Shown: one piece after another, positions 46,776-55,511 of the stretch
Layout: the number at the start of each line of letters is the position of its first letter
Position numbering within the stretch: position 1 is the first letter of the stretch
Translations under genes and position numbers: made by a program
The notes under the pieces: generated by a model
Databases searched by the model: none
Told to the model about the DNA's origin: nothing
What the model saw: only the letters and a program-made list of their open reading frames with translations
Source: Rhodospirillaceae bacterium
GTDB lineage: Bacteria; Pseudomonadota; Alphaproteobacteria; Rhodospirillales; Rhodospirillaceae
NCBI GenBank assembly: GCA_029243545.1
Contig: JAQWRV010000030.1
Span: forward strand, 62,001-126,000
Length of the DNA stretch: 64,000 nt
Direction of reading: 5' to 3'

Positions 46776-48711
46776 AGTTGGGCGCAGGCAAGGCATACGC
46801 CACATAAGAATCGCCCAGTTCCGTTCCGGCAATGCCGTTGCCAGTAGCAGCAATGACTATGAACTGACGGTCGGCGGGCCCTGCCTTGTAGGTCATAGGC
46901 ACAGCCATACCCGGCTTTGGCAGATCAGTTGCCCAAACCTCTTCTCCGGTTTCGATATCAATGGCGCGCAAGACACTATCCATGGTGGCGCCAATAAAAA
47001 TCAAATCACCACCGGTAATGATGGGGCCGCCAATATTGGGAGACCCCCACGACTTCGGTGTTTTAAACATGCCGAACGGACCAACGGAAATCTGACCAAG
47101 CGGTACACGCCAGGCTGTCTCACCGGTCGCCATATCAAACGCGGTAAGTTCGCCCCAAGGCGGCGCGTTGCAGGGAATCCCCCAAGGTGACAGCCAGCGA
47201 CGGCCCTCGACCCGGTATGGCGTACCGATCATCTCCCGCGACATACTATGGAGGTTCGGTTTGCCTTTGGCCTCCTCGCTGTCTAACGGCACCATCCTGA
47301 ACACATAGCCGTAGTTGTGTGCCTTGACGACCAACAGGTTGCGTGTGGGATCGTAGGAAACACCGCCCCAATTGCCGCCGCCCCCCGTGGACGGATAAAC
47401 CAATGAACCTTGAATGCTCGGCGGTGTAAAAATACCGTCGTAGCGTAAGCCCTTATACTCTTCCATGCATTTGCCGCGATCCCAGAAGGTGAGACCCCAG
47501 ACATCTTCTTCAGTTATCACCTGTCCGGAAAATGGGTCTGGCTTGGTTGGCCAGGGCTGGGTTGGTGACGTCCGCTCTTCAGGGAGATCCGTTTGTGGCA
47601 CTGATATTTCTTCGATGGGAAAAACCGGCTCACCCGTATCCCGGCGAAAGACAAAGACCGTACCCATTTTGGTCACCTGAGCGACAGCGTCTACGACCTC
47701 GTCGCCTTGGCGTATTTCAATCAAAGTGGGCTGCGCCGGAAGGTCATAGTCGAAGACATCGTGGTGGACCAATTGTTTGTGCCACACCAGTTCACCGGTC
47801 GCACCGTCAAGTACGAGTACCGCATTGGCATAGGGAATGGGATCAAGCCGATTGCCACCATAGGGATCCGGGCTTGGGCTGCCCGTGGGCACAAAAACCC
47901 AATTGCGTTCCACATCAACGGTGAAGGGGGGCCATATATCGCCACCGCCTGTTTGATCGCGCATGTGTTCGGGAATAGTGGTGAAATGCCAGCGCTCTTC
48001 GCCGCTGCGCACATCAAAGGCACGGATGGTGCCATCGGGCGCGTTGGTGCGGATATTGTCGAGCACACCGCCGCCAATAATAACCAGATCATTGAGAATG
48101 ACGGGTGGCGATGTCAGGTCAATCAACCCTTCGCCGTTATATTCATAGTCGGACAAGGAAAGGTATCCGCCACGTCCAAAGTCTTCGCAGGCCTGCCCGG
48201 TATCTGCATCCACCGCGAATACGTTGCCTATCCGGTCTCCTTTGAAAACACGCTTTTCACACGCTGCTACTGAGGCGGGGTTTTCACTCTGCCAATAACC
48301 AACGCCCCTGCAGTGCCGCGCTTTAAGCGGCGTGTCGATAAGGCCATCATGGGGATTGAAGGCCCAGGCCTCTTTTCCAGTCGCCGGATCAAGCGCGATA
48401 ATTCGATTGTGCGCCGTGCACAAATACAGGAGACCGTTTGCCAGTATGGGTGTGGTTTCATCGTAGGCTGGGCCTATTTCGGATTCGAAGTCCGTCGTCT
48501 CCCCTGTGTGATAGGTCCAGGCCAACTCCAATTGATCAACGTTGCTGCGGTTAATTTGATCAAGGGCCGAGTACCGACCGCCACCAGGAACACCCCCGTA
48601 GGATGACCAGCCCTGATTGGTAGCGAGTTCGTCGGCTTGCCCAGGCATCAACCTGAAAGTGAGCCCGATCAAGACAGAGAGAGTGATCGCGGTAAGGTGG
48701 TAAAACTTCAT
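46774..48711 (-). CDS. PQQ-dependent dehydrogenase, membrane GDH-like (glucose/quinate/shikimate group)
   Basis: About 645 residues: signal peptide (LTAITLSVLIGLTFRL), then an eight-bladed quinoprotein propeller with tryptophan-docking type repeats (GKEAWAFNPHDG, GEERWHFTTIP, GELVWHKQLVHHDVFDYDLP, GETAWRVPLGQ, GEEVWATDLPK) and ARHCRGVGYW. It resembles the periplasmic part of membrane glucose dehydrogenase but lacks that enzyme's five N-terminal helices, so it is a soluble or loosely attached periplasmic enzyme. It needs PQQ; no pqq genes are in the window. Substrate unknown, an alcohol or sugar-like polyol. Confidence 0.92.
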   Translation of the reverse strand: MKFYHLTAITLSVLIGLTFRLMPGQADELATNQGWSSYGGVPGGGRYSALDQINRSNVDQLELAWTYHTGETTDFESEIGPAYDETTPILANGLLYLCTAHNRIIALDPATGKEAWAFNPHDGLIDTPLKARHCRGVGYWQSENPASVAACEKRVFKGDRIGNVFAVDADTGQACEDFGRGGYLSLSDYEYNGEGLIDLTSPPVILNDLVIIGGGVLDNIRTNAPDGTIRAFDVRSGEERWHFTTIPEHMRDQTGGGDIWPPFTVDVERNWVFVPTGSPSPDPYGGNRLDPIPYANAVLVLDGATGELVWHKQLVHHDVFDYDLPAQPTLIEIRQGDEVVDAVAQVTKMGTVFVFRRDTGEPVFPIEEISVPQTDLPEERTSPTQPWPTKPDPFSGQVITEEDVWGLTFWDRGKCMEEYKGLRYDGIFTPPSIQGSLVYPSTGGGGNWGGVSYDPTRNLLVVKAHNYGYVFRMVPLDSEEAKGKPNLHSMSREMIGTPYRVEGRRWLSPWGIPCNAPPWGELTAFDMATGETAWRVPLGQISVGPFGMFKTPKSWGSPNIGGPIITGGDLIFIGATMDSVLRAIDIETGEEVWATDLPKPGMAVPMTYKAGPADRQFIVIAATGNGIAGTELGDSYVAYALPAPN

Positions 48712-48851
48712 GGCACATCCTGTCATGTAGATCGTGCATCAAGGGAACTAGCTCAGAAACGTATTGTCCCATGCCAAAGCGGGCAAGTGTTGAGTGCTCC
48801 ATAGAGCCGGATTACACTCCGCGGCCAGAGTATCAGCTATTGGAGAAAAAC

Positions 48852-49898
48852 GTGGGATACGTCGATTGCGATACCCATGCCATCGAAAGTTTGCGGACCT
48901 GGTCGTTTCTGCCGGCTGACGAAAAGCGATTCCGGCCGCGTGAAAAGAAGACCGACGGCAACCAACCTCAATGGCAAGGGCTGAACCATTTTTGGGAAAT
49001 GCCATCGGGACAACTCATCATCTGTGGCCTCAATGTTGAAAGCCCCCTGGGACAACCCTCACCGGCTGTACGTTTGCTCGACGACGTCGCCGGCCGGGTA
49101 AAGTGGATGGACGATCTTGGCGTCGATACCCAAATCGTCATTCCCAGCTTTTTTCTCGCCGCCCTGTTCGACGACGCGAAAGCGCAGTTCGCCTTGACCC
49201 GCAGCTACAACCGTTGGCAAGCCGCGTGCTCAAAAGAGTCTAACGGACGCCTCCGATGGTCCTTGGTGCCTCCCCTGTTGGATATGGAGGCCGCAGTTGA
49301 AGAAGTGCGTTTCGGCGCCGCCCATGGCGCGGCTTCTATTATGATGCGCGCGCTTGAATGCAAAAAACTGCTGACCGACCCCTATTTTTACCCTCTGTAC
49401 CAAGAGGCTGAGAAACATGGTCTGGCGATCGGTATTCACATTGGCAATGCTAATAGTCCGGTTTACGAAAATGCAGGCGCGATCATGCATGCTGTGGTGC
49501 CCATGGCGGCTGCCTTCGTCAACATATTTACGTCTGACTTCTCTGAACGCTTCCCGGGATTGAACTTCGGGTTCCTGGAGGCGGGCTCTGAATGGCTTGC
49601 CTTCGCATTTCGTGAAATTTCGAGAGGCGCGGAAGCAGCTTGGCGCCAGGATGTGGCCTTGGACGAAGTGCCTCTTGCCGGCACCAACCTTTACGTCGCC
49701 TGCACCTTTGATGAAGACCTGCCCTATGTGCTGACATACGCAGGGGAAGATAACCTCGTGCTCGGTTCGGACTTCGGTCACGCCGATATTGGGACAGATG
49801 TGCGAGCTCACAGCCTGCTGTGTGAACGATCAGATGTGGATGCCGCTATTCTCAAGAAAATCACCGATGACAACGGCCGGCAGCTCTATCGCCTGTAG
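48852..49898 (+). CDS. Amidohydrolase-2 family metal-dependent hydrolase (ACMSD-like)
   Basis: About 348 residues. The N-terminal VDCDTHAIES carries the metal-binding D-x-H pattern of the family, IGIHIGNANSP supplies a further His, and LGSDFGHADIG near the end holds the Asp that completes the metal site. ACMSD-like members are decarboxylases or hydrolases in aromatic breakdown. An ATG at 48771 is open, but a GGAG six nt before the GTG at 48852 and a start right before the DCDTH strand favour the latter. It is divergent from the PQQ dehydrogenase gene. Confidence 0.88.
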   Translation: MGYVDCDTHAIESLRTWSFLPADEKRFRPREKKTDGNQPQWQGLNHFWEMPSGQLIICGLNVESPLGQPSPAVRLLDDVAGRVKWMDDLGVDTQIVIPSFFLAALFDDAKAQFALTRSYNRWQAACSKESNGRLRWSLVPPLLDMEAAVEEVRFGAAHGAASIMMRALECKKLLTDPYFYPLYQEAEKHGLAIGIHIGNANSPVYENAGAIMHAVVPMAAAFVNIFTSDFSERFPGLNFGFLEAGSEWLAFAFREISRGAEAAWRQDVALDEVPLAGTNLYVACTFDEDLPYVLTYAGEDNLVLGSDFGHADIGTDVRAHSLLCERSDVDAAILKKITDDNGRQLYRL

Positions 49899-50238
49899 AA
49901 CGCTTAGCGAGCTCACTGACAATTAAAGATAGATTCTCCGTAAATTATTCAATTCTACAGGGAGAATAAGCCCAAAGGTCATTCTTCTATTATGAGTCTC
50001 GGTGGTGCGGACCGGGCGCGGCTGGAAACTCAGAAGCGCAGGAAAATAATGAAGCTAACAAAGAAGACACAGTTGTATCCGACGTAGTTATAGCAACGGT
50101 GCTCAATGATTTGAAATCCGTCATTGTAGCAGTGTCCACCGTATTAAAAGACAAGATGCTGTAGGAAAAACTGCCCGACCCAGAAGGCGGGAAAGTGGTC
50201 TACGGCTGAATCGGAAAAAATTGATGCAGGCCTAGAAC
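49899..50238. other. Intergenic stretch after the amidohydrolase gene
   Basis: About 340 nt. An open but startless frame (about 49991-50164) reads a Glu/Asn-rich and Val-rich stretch ending at TAG; I recognise nothing in it. No terminator is obvious. Confidence 0.4.
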
Positions 50239-51057
50239 CTAAACTTTTTCTTGCGTCTTGATGTAGCCAGCCACTTCCTTCACCCAGCCCTCAGGATCCG
50301 TATCCGTAATATCGACACCGCCGCCTTGCATTTCAGCATAACTGAAATGCGGGCAGAGTTTCATAGTCTTTTCCGCCAGGGGGTACAGGATGTCGCCGGT
50401 ATTGAAGAGCGCCAACGTCGGCTGGGTGAGTTTTGTCATAGCTTCCGCGCCATCGTAATTGAAAGCGGCGTGATGGCCGTACCAGAATGGGCCGCGCCCC
50501 GTCAGCCCTTGCACCACATAGCCTGTAGCCAGTCCCATGCCGTCGGGTTCGCCTTTAACCCACTCCAGGCGCTTCTTAAACCAGTCTGAAAGGTGAGACC
50601 CATCTGCTTTCGGCTCATAGTTCTTCTCATCTTCCAGAACCGTATCGATATATTTCAATTGCTCTTCCCGGCTCATGGGCCCCGGGCCAGACAACACCAC
50701 GGAACGCACGCGATCTGGATAAGCGATGGCCGCTTCCATGACGATCTTGCAGCCGGTGTGGTGTCCACCAACGTGACTAGACGCCAAACCTAAGTGATCC
50801 AGAACAACGGGAATGGCTCTTGCAAAATCTTCAATAAAGGCCGGCTTGGACGGTGGATCAGACATACCAAACCCAGGCGTATCAATACCAATGGCGCGAA
50901 TACCAGCCGCGGCGAGTGGCGCATACACTTTGTCGAACTGGCGGCTGGTCAGCGGTGATTGCGAACACAGCAGCAGGGGGATGTCTCCCTTTACCGTATC
51001 CTGAAAATGTATTTGCCCATAAGGGCCGTCGGCATAACCACGTCTTGGAATCAACAC
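50239..51057 (-). CDS. Alpha/beta hydrolase with GHHTG nucleophile elbow, copy 1
   Basis: A 272-residue alpha/beta-hydrolase fold protein: oxyanion strand LLLCSQSPLTSRQF, GIDTPGFGMSDPP, elbow VGGHHTGCKIVMEAA (residues 97-111), and the expected positions of the acid (LFNTGDILYPL) and base. The usual elbow is G-x-S-x-G; here His100 takes the serine place. Catalysis by ordinary acyl-enzyme is therefore doubtful; it may act as a cofactor-free lyase or hydrolase with another nucleophile. The start is GTG 51057 (TTG 51054 also possible). Confidence 0.86.
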   Translation of the reverse strand: MLIPRRGYADGPYGQIHFQDTVKGDIPLLLCSQSPLTSRQFDKVYAPLAAAGIRAIGIDTPGFGMSDPPSKPAFIEDFARAIPVVLDHLGLASSHVGGHHTGCKIVMEAAIAYPDRVRSVVLSGPGPMSREEQLKYIDTVLEDEKNYEPKADGSHLSDWFKKRLEWVKGEPDGMGLATGYVVQGLTGRGPFWYGHHAAFNYDGAEAMTKLTQPTLALFNTGDILYPLAEKTMKLCPHFSYAEMQGGGVDITDTDPEGWVKEVAGYIKTQEKV

Positions 51058-51066
51058 TTAAGTTCC

Positions 51067-51395
51067 TTATGGCAGAGATTTCGCGACAGGGAGTCCCATG
51101 TGGTAACCGCGCGCGCCAACCCCGGTAGACGTTCGGTTCTCGATCCGGCTAAACGCCGGCCCCATGTGCCAAGATCCGCCACGCATGGTGCGCACCCGTC
51201 TGCGACGTAGGCACCCGTGACACGAACCGTATGCGCTGGACGTTCATCGAGGTCGCCCTCTTCGGTGCCCATGACAATTTCACCGGGCTGGATGATCACC
51301 ATTTCAGGGACGACAACAGACTGTTGAGCTTTTGCCCCGCCGCTAAGGAGCCTCACTAAACCAGTGGCAATAGCTAGTCCGGATTGCTCCTTCAT
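51067..51395 (-). pseudogene. Formylglycine-generating enzyme (SUMF1-type) gene remnant with central deletion
   Basis: The frame from the ATG at 51395 has a signal-like start and then PEMVIIQPGEIVMGTEEG plus DERPAHTVRVTG, the N-terminal block of FGE-sulfatase proteins. Shortly after, the reading shifts: in another frame the sequence continues MRGGSWHMGPAFSRIENRT then GYHMGLPVAKSLP and a TAA at 51067-51069, the family's C-terminal block. The middle of the domain (well over 100 residues, including the active cysteine region) is gone. The gene is dead. It sits between two alpha/beta hydrolase genes. Confidence 0.87.
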
Positions 51396-51409
51396 TGCAC
51401 TACCCTCGC

Positions 51410-52198
51410 TTAAGAGTGTCCGTTTAAGAATTCTTGGATGGCCTGCGCTGTACCGTCTGGGTCTTGGTCCGGTTCGAAGTTGGCGCCTTGCAGAGGCAGG
51501 CTTTCAGCATTTGGCATGATCTCTTTTGCACGATCTAAGTAGGCAACCAGCACATCATCAGGTGCGCACATCAGCAAGAGCGGACAAGAGATTGTTTTGA
51601 AGACCTCTGTGAAGTCCTGATCCCACACCGCCGAATAGGCTTTGAACCGCCCCATATAGGCTTGGCAGGTGTCAATGAACTCGCGGTGATGCAAGGCCAA
51701 ATCAGAATTCGCACCCAGGTCACCTAGATAGTCCCAGGTGGTTTTAAGATAGGCGCCATCGGCATCTGGAGAGAAGGGCGTTGAAAAGTGTTTACGAAAC
51801 TCTTCGCGCTCGTCTTTGGTCAAGGGTACCGGCCCAATCATCATGCAGGTCTTGACCCGCTCGGGATAGGCGCTGCAGATTTCCGCCGCAAGGCACGCCC
51901 CGGTGTGATGGCCGAAGAGATGATATTCGGTTAACCCGATCGACCCTATGGCTTCCGCCAGCCAGGCCGCGTATTGCGGCATGGACGGCATGTCATCGGC
52001 TTCGAATGAGCCGCCAAAGCCGGGTGTATCCATAGCATACATGGCACGGCCCTCAAGCCGTTCCATAACGTCATAGTACATTTTGCCGGAGCTGGCCGTT
52101 TGATGCAGAAAGACAATGGGCACGCCCTCGCCGTCCACCGTGTGATAATGCACTTGCCCGCCCGACGTGTCGGCATAGCCTTTACGAATATTTGCCAT
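51410..52198 (-). CDS. Alpha/beta hydrolase with GHHTG nucleophile elbow, copy 2
   Basis: A 262-residue relative of copy 1: MANIRKGYADTSGGQVHYHT, oxyanion strand IVFLHQTASSGKMYYD, MDTPGFGGSF, elbow HLFGHHTGACLAAEI (residues 93-107) with His98 in the nucleophile place, acid region LLLMCAPDDVLVAY. Again no serine at the elbow. The shared N-terminal motif RxGYADxxxGQ(V/I)H and elbow show the two are homologues on either side of the FGE remnant. Substrate unknown. Confidence 0.87.
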   Translation of the reverse strand: MANIRKGYADTSGGQVHYHTVDGEGVPIVFLHQTASSGKMYYDVMERLEGRAMYAMDTPGFGGSFEADDMPSMPQYAAWLAEAIGSIGLTEYHLFGHHTGACLAAEICSAYPERVKTCMMIGPVPLTKDEREEFRKHFSTPFSPDADGAYLKTTWDYLGDLGANSDLALHHREFIDTCQAYMGRFKAYSAVWDQDFTEVFKTISCPLLLMCAPDDVLVAYLDRAKEIMPNAESLPLQGANFEPDQDPDGTAQAIQEFLNGHS

Positions 52199-52224
52199 AC
52201 TAGAGCCCCTACCCTTTGACGCGC

Positions 52225-53817
52225 TTATCTGAGACCCAATGAGCCGGGATTTATTTTGCGGTCTGGATCAAGAACATCCTTAACGCCGTTCAAGACTTTC
52301 CACAGGGAATCATTATTCATGAGACTTGAGTACTCATAGTATTTTCCGATTTGAAGATGGCAGGAGCCCAAGCTATCAAACAAGTCACGCAGTTCTTCGC
52401 GCAATTGCAGAACGATTTTGCGCTTCTCCACATCTTCGGGAATGTCTTTCCACTTCTCTGCAAACTCTTCCTCGATCAGACTGAGACGGAAGTCTCCCAG
52501 CTTGTCACGCCAGTAGAAACTGGGCTCAATGACAAATTCTGGGCCAGCGAAACACGTGAGATACGAGGTTTTGATATCGTATTCTTCCAGAAGCGGGCGT
52601 TTGGTTTCTAGCCAAGCTTCTGTGGCCGCACCCGCTTCTACAGCGCGCGACAAGGGGAAAAAACCGTGGACAGGGAACCAAAGCTCCCCATCCGGGCCAA
52701 GCAAAAGAGTGCGCACACCGCCGAATGGTTCTGCCCGGAATATCTGCGGCAAGGTGTTGTCCATTTCGACACCTCCCTCTTCAAGGCAGATTTCGGCAGC
52801 AAATTCCTGATGTTCATTGGCGACAACATCGGTCAAGGCATCAAACGTCATGTGCAGTGAATACGGTACATCTTTAAGAATCTTCTTGCCTGTCACAGCC
52901 ATCTTCGCCGCTGTGGCCATACCCTTTAGCCCACGCTTACGTACCACTTTCCCGACAATAGAAAGGCCTTCGGTGAAAGTTATCCCCTGACGCTCGAAGC
53001 CGGCGTTGTAATAGGGATCAAACATGTAACATTCAGAGGCGATGTTAAGACGGGCAATTCTGACCTGCGCCTCAAGACATTGCGCCAACGTATCAAATTT
53101 AAACGCCATGTAGGCGGTAGACGGCGGCGTCTCGATGAGACGCAAGGTGGCGACGGATTTTACGCCAAACGCACCAGTGTCCGCTGTAAAAATACCCGTT
53201 ATATCCGGACCGAAGTGACGCCAAAATCCGTTGGAGTGTTTTTGAGCCGCCGACCCGGTTTGTAAAACGTCTCCATTCGGCAAGACCACACGGACTCCAA
53301 TCACACTATCTGCGACAGTGCCGTGCACACCAGAACCATGGAACAGACTATTTTGTGATAACGCCCCGCCGATGGTTGCGTATTTCCCAGACAGAGGCCC
53401 CCAATAGGGAGTCCGCACACCTTTATCCTTGAGCGTTTCGTACAAAGTCATCCACGTGCAACCGCACTCTACAACCACATACATGTCTTCTGTATTTACT
53501 TCGAGAACCTTGTCCAGACGGCGCATGTCGAGAAGCATAGTATCGGGCCGTTCAGGGGTATACGCGGAAGTATAAGACATACCACCACCGCGGGCGATGA
53601 CCGCAAGGCCAGCTTTGGTTGCCGCTTCAACACTGGAAGACAGCTCCCCCTCTGTTCCAGGTTGCACGACCATGGCAGCGACTTCACGGTCGCGGCAACT
53701 GAGATCGGTCGAATAGAATTCACGATCTTTGTGTTCGGTTAGAACATGATCGTTGCCGACGATTTGTTTTAACTTAGAGATGAGCGCTTCGTCTAATAAA
53801 ACCGCTTGATCATTCAT
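52225..53817 (-). CDS. FAD-linked oxidase/dehydrogenase (VAO/PCMH, GlcD-like)
   Basis: About 530 residues. The PCMH-type FAD domain includes VIARGGGMSYTSAYTPERPD, then TPYWGPLSGKYATIGGALSQ and TGIFTADTGAFGVKSVATLRL; the C-terminal half is the substrate-binding lid with DKLGDFRLSL and PDRKINPGSLGLR. Members oxidise hydroxy acids, alkylphenols or alditols. The first ATG (53823) overlaps too closely with GGGAGAGG; the ATG at 53817 has correct spacing. Confidence 0.9.
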   Translation of the reverse strand: MNDQAVLLDEALISKLKQIVGNDHVLTEHKDREFYSTDLSCRDREVAAMVVQPGTEGELSSSVEAATKAGLAVIARGGGMSYTSAYTPERPDTMLLDMRRLDKVLEVNTEDMYVVVECGCTWMTLYETLKDKGVRTPYWGPLSGKYATIGGALSQNSLFHGSGVHGTVADSVIGVRVVLPNGDVLQTGSAAQKHSNGFWRHFGPDITGIFTADTGAFGVKSVATLRLIETPPSTAYMAFKFDTLAQCLEAQVRIARLNIASECYMFDPYYNAGFERQGITFTEGLSIVGKVVRKRGLKGMATAAKMAVTGKKILKDVPYSLHMTFDALTDVVANEHQEFAAEICLEEGGVEMDNTLPQIFRAEPFGGVRTLLLGPDGELWFPVHGFFPLSRAVEAGAATEAWLETKRPLLEEYDIKTSYLTCFAGPEFVIEPSFYWRDKLGDFRLSLIEEEFAEKWKDIPEDVEKRKIVLQLREELRDLFDSLGSCHLQIGKYYEYSSLMNNDSLWKVLNGVKDVLDPDRKINPGSLGLR

Positions 53818-54022
53818 GAACATACCTCTCCCTTAGATTAATATTTCAGTGTCACGCTAGAACGACGCGAAGTTCGGTCTGCATGGATGTGAGCGCTTCG
53901 CAGCCTGTCTTAATCACGCGCACTGTGTCATCTAAGCTAATAGCACCTAACCTAAGCGACATCTCAAGACTTCCTATTTATTCGAGTTCGTAGATGAAAG
54001 GCATGGCACTACTAATACACTA

Positions 54023-55090
54023 TTACCCTTTGCGGGATTCTAGCTTGGGCAAAACGTACTCGCCAAAACTGTCTATATCGTTATCAAAGTCAGGGAACGC
54101 AAACATGCAGGCGGTGACACCAGCTTCATCGTAAATGCGGTCTAGATAGTTGGCGACTGTATTGTAAGAGCCCACCAGCGTGGGCAGCCCCATGAACATG
54201 GATTTGCGCTTGAGACTTTCTGACATGCCGTCGGATTTATCCAGCTCCGCCTGCCCGACCAAATTGGCGATGGCAGTTTCATCTGCCCCTTCAACGATGT
54301 GCTCAAAACGCTTCATAGCATCATCATCGGTGTCGGCCGCGAAGACGTTAAACAGAGCGATGGTGCCGACGTCACGCTTTAGTTCATTCGCGTGGGCTTG
54401 CAGGCGGGAGGTGATACTCTTAAAGGCCGTAATATCGCTTTCAATATCGTTACTGTTACCGCCGGCAATAACAAAATTGCGCTCACCCATTTCAGCCGTG
54501 AAGCGAATACCGCGGTCCGACTGACCGGCGCAGACGAGCGGGATCGGAGTCGACGGCACCGGTTTGATTTCGGCGTCGTTCATGGTGAAAAACTTACCCT
54601 TGAAATTCGACTTGCCCGTCTCCCATAGCTCTTTCAACACTGTGACGTACTCGGTGGCGTAATCGTAGCGCGTTGCGAAGAACTCATCACCGGGCCACAA
54701 GCCCATCTGATTGAATTCTTCCTTGTACCAGCCCGAGACAATGTTGAGGCCAAAACGGCCCGGACAAATAGTTTCAATGGTTGCGGCCATACGTGCGGCG
54801 ACGGCAGGATGCAGTGCAAGATTGGTCACTGATGGAATTAATTTAATCTTGCTCGTCACAGGAGCCAGAGCCGCCGTCAACGTGAAGGAATCGAGAGCAT
54901 AGTCCCAGTATTCCGTCTCTCCTCCAAAGCCTTTGAACTTCACCATAGAAAGAGCGAACTCAAAACCGAGAGACTCGCACTTAAGGGTGACGTCGCGGTT
55001 CAATTCCCACGTCGGCCACGTTTGCGGCACATTTCTCGAGATGATGAAGCCGCCCTTGGCGATAGGCAGAAAAATACCAATTTCCATCAT
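54023..55090 (-). CDS. LLM-class flavin-dependent monooxygenase, RutA-like
   Basis: About 355 residues of luciferase-like fold, close in pattern to pyrimidine monooxygenase RutA: MEIGIFLPIAKGGFIIS, FALSMVKFKGFGGETEYWD, GRFGLNIVSGWYKEEFNQMG, WPGDEFFATRYDYATEYV and FKGKFFTMNDAEIKPVPS. RutA opens the uracil ring with FMNH2 and O2, but no other rut gene is present, so another N-heterocycle or carbonyl substrate is possible. An upstream ATG (55174) is open, but MMEIGIF at 55090/55087 is the family start. Confidence 0.9.
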   Translation of the reverse strand: MMEIGIFLPIAKGGFIISRNVPQTWPTWELNRDVTLKCESLGFEFALSMVKFKGFGGETEYWDYALDSFTLTAALAPVTSKIKLIPSVTNLALHPAVAARMAATIETICPGRFGLNIVSGWYKEEFNQMGLWPGDEFFATRYDYATEYVTVLKELWETGKSNFKGKFFTMNDAEIKPVPSTPIPLVCAGQSDRGIRFTAEMGERNFVIAGGNSNDIESDITAFKSITSRLQAHANELKRDVGTIALFNVFAADTDDDAMKRFEHIVEGADETAIANLVGQAELDKSDGMSESLKRKSMFMGLPTLVGSYNTVANYLDRIYDEAGVTACMFAFPDFDNDIDSFGEYVLPKLESRKG

Positions 55091-55511
55091 GATGTGTGTG
55101 TCTCCCGAACTACGATTGTCGGCTTTATTACTCTTAAAAGGCATATATACATATGACCCATTGTGGCTAAACAACGCGATGGGTCAACGCAAAGGTGAAA
55201 GGGAATCGCCACATTCTTGAGACCTGATGAGGAATACTTAACGCTACCGCCTAAAGCCCGCTAATTAGGAGTTTTCTGGCGCACAGATTAGTAATAAATT
55301 CCAATCGTGTGGAGTTGCAGCGTCAGGCAAGACATGCTCTGCGCCTGGAAGAACCTGAAAATCATCTTCCGTAATTTTCTTTTCGTTCCACAACAACCTA
55401 AGCGCAATATTATTAGGCACGAGAACCCCCACCCTGCATGGCTAGCGCCTCAGGAGCTGGAAGGGTTGCAAAAATTCTTTCTCAAAGTTTGGCTGTAGGA
55501 TTTAGCAGTTA
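55091..55511. other. Intergenic stretch between monooxygenase and histidine kinase genes
   Basis: About 420 nt with no gene I can support. A short plus-strand frame at 55307-55498 has no recognisable motif. Confidence 0.45.

Noticed and set aside
47707-48273. 188-codon plus-strand frame
   Set aside because: It lies antisense to the PQQ dehydrogenase gene and shows no motif; a shadow caused by GC-rich codon use.
49230-49811. 193-codon minus-strand frame
   Set aside because: Antisense to the amidohydrolase gene, without recognisable motifs or ribosome-binding site.
49991-50164. Open Glu/Asn- and Val-rich frame after the amidohydrolase gene
   Set aside because: No start codon in frame, no motif and no ribosome-binding site; too little to call a gene.
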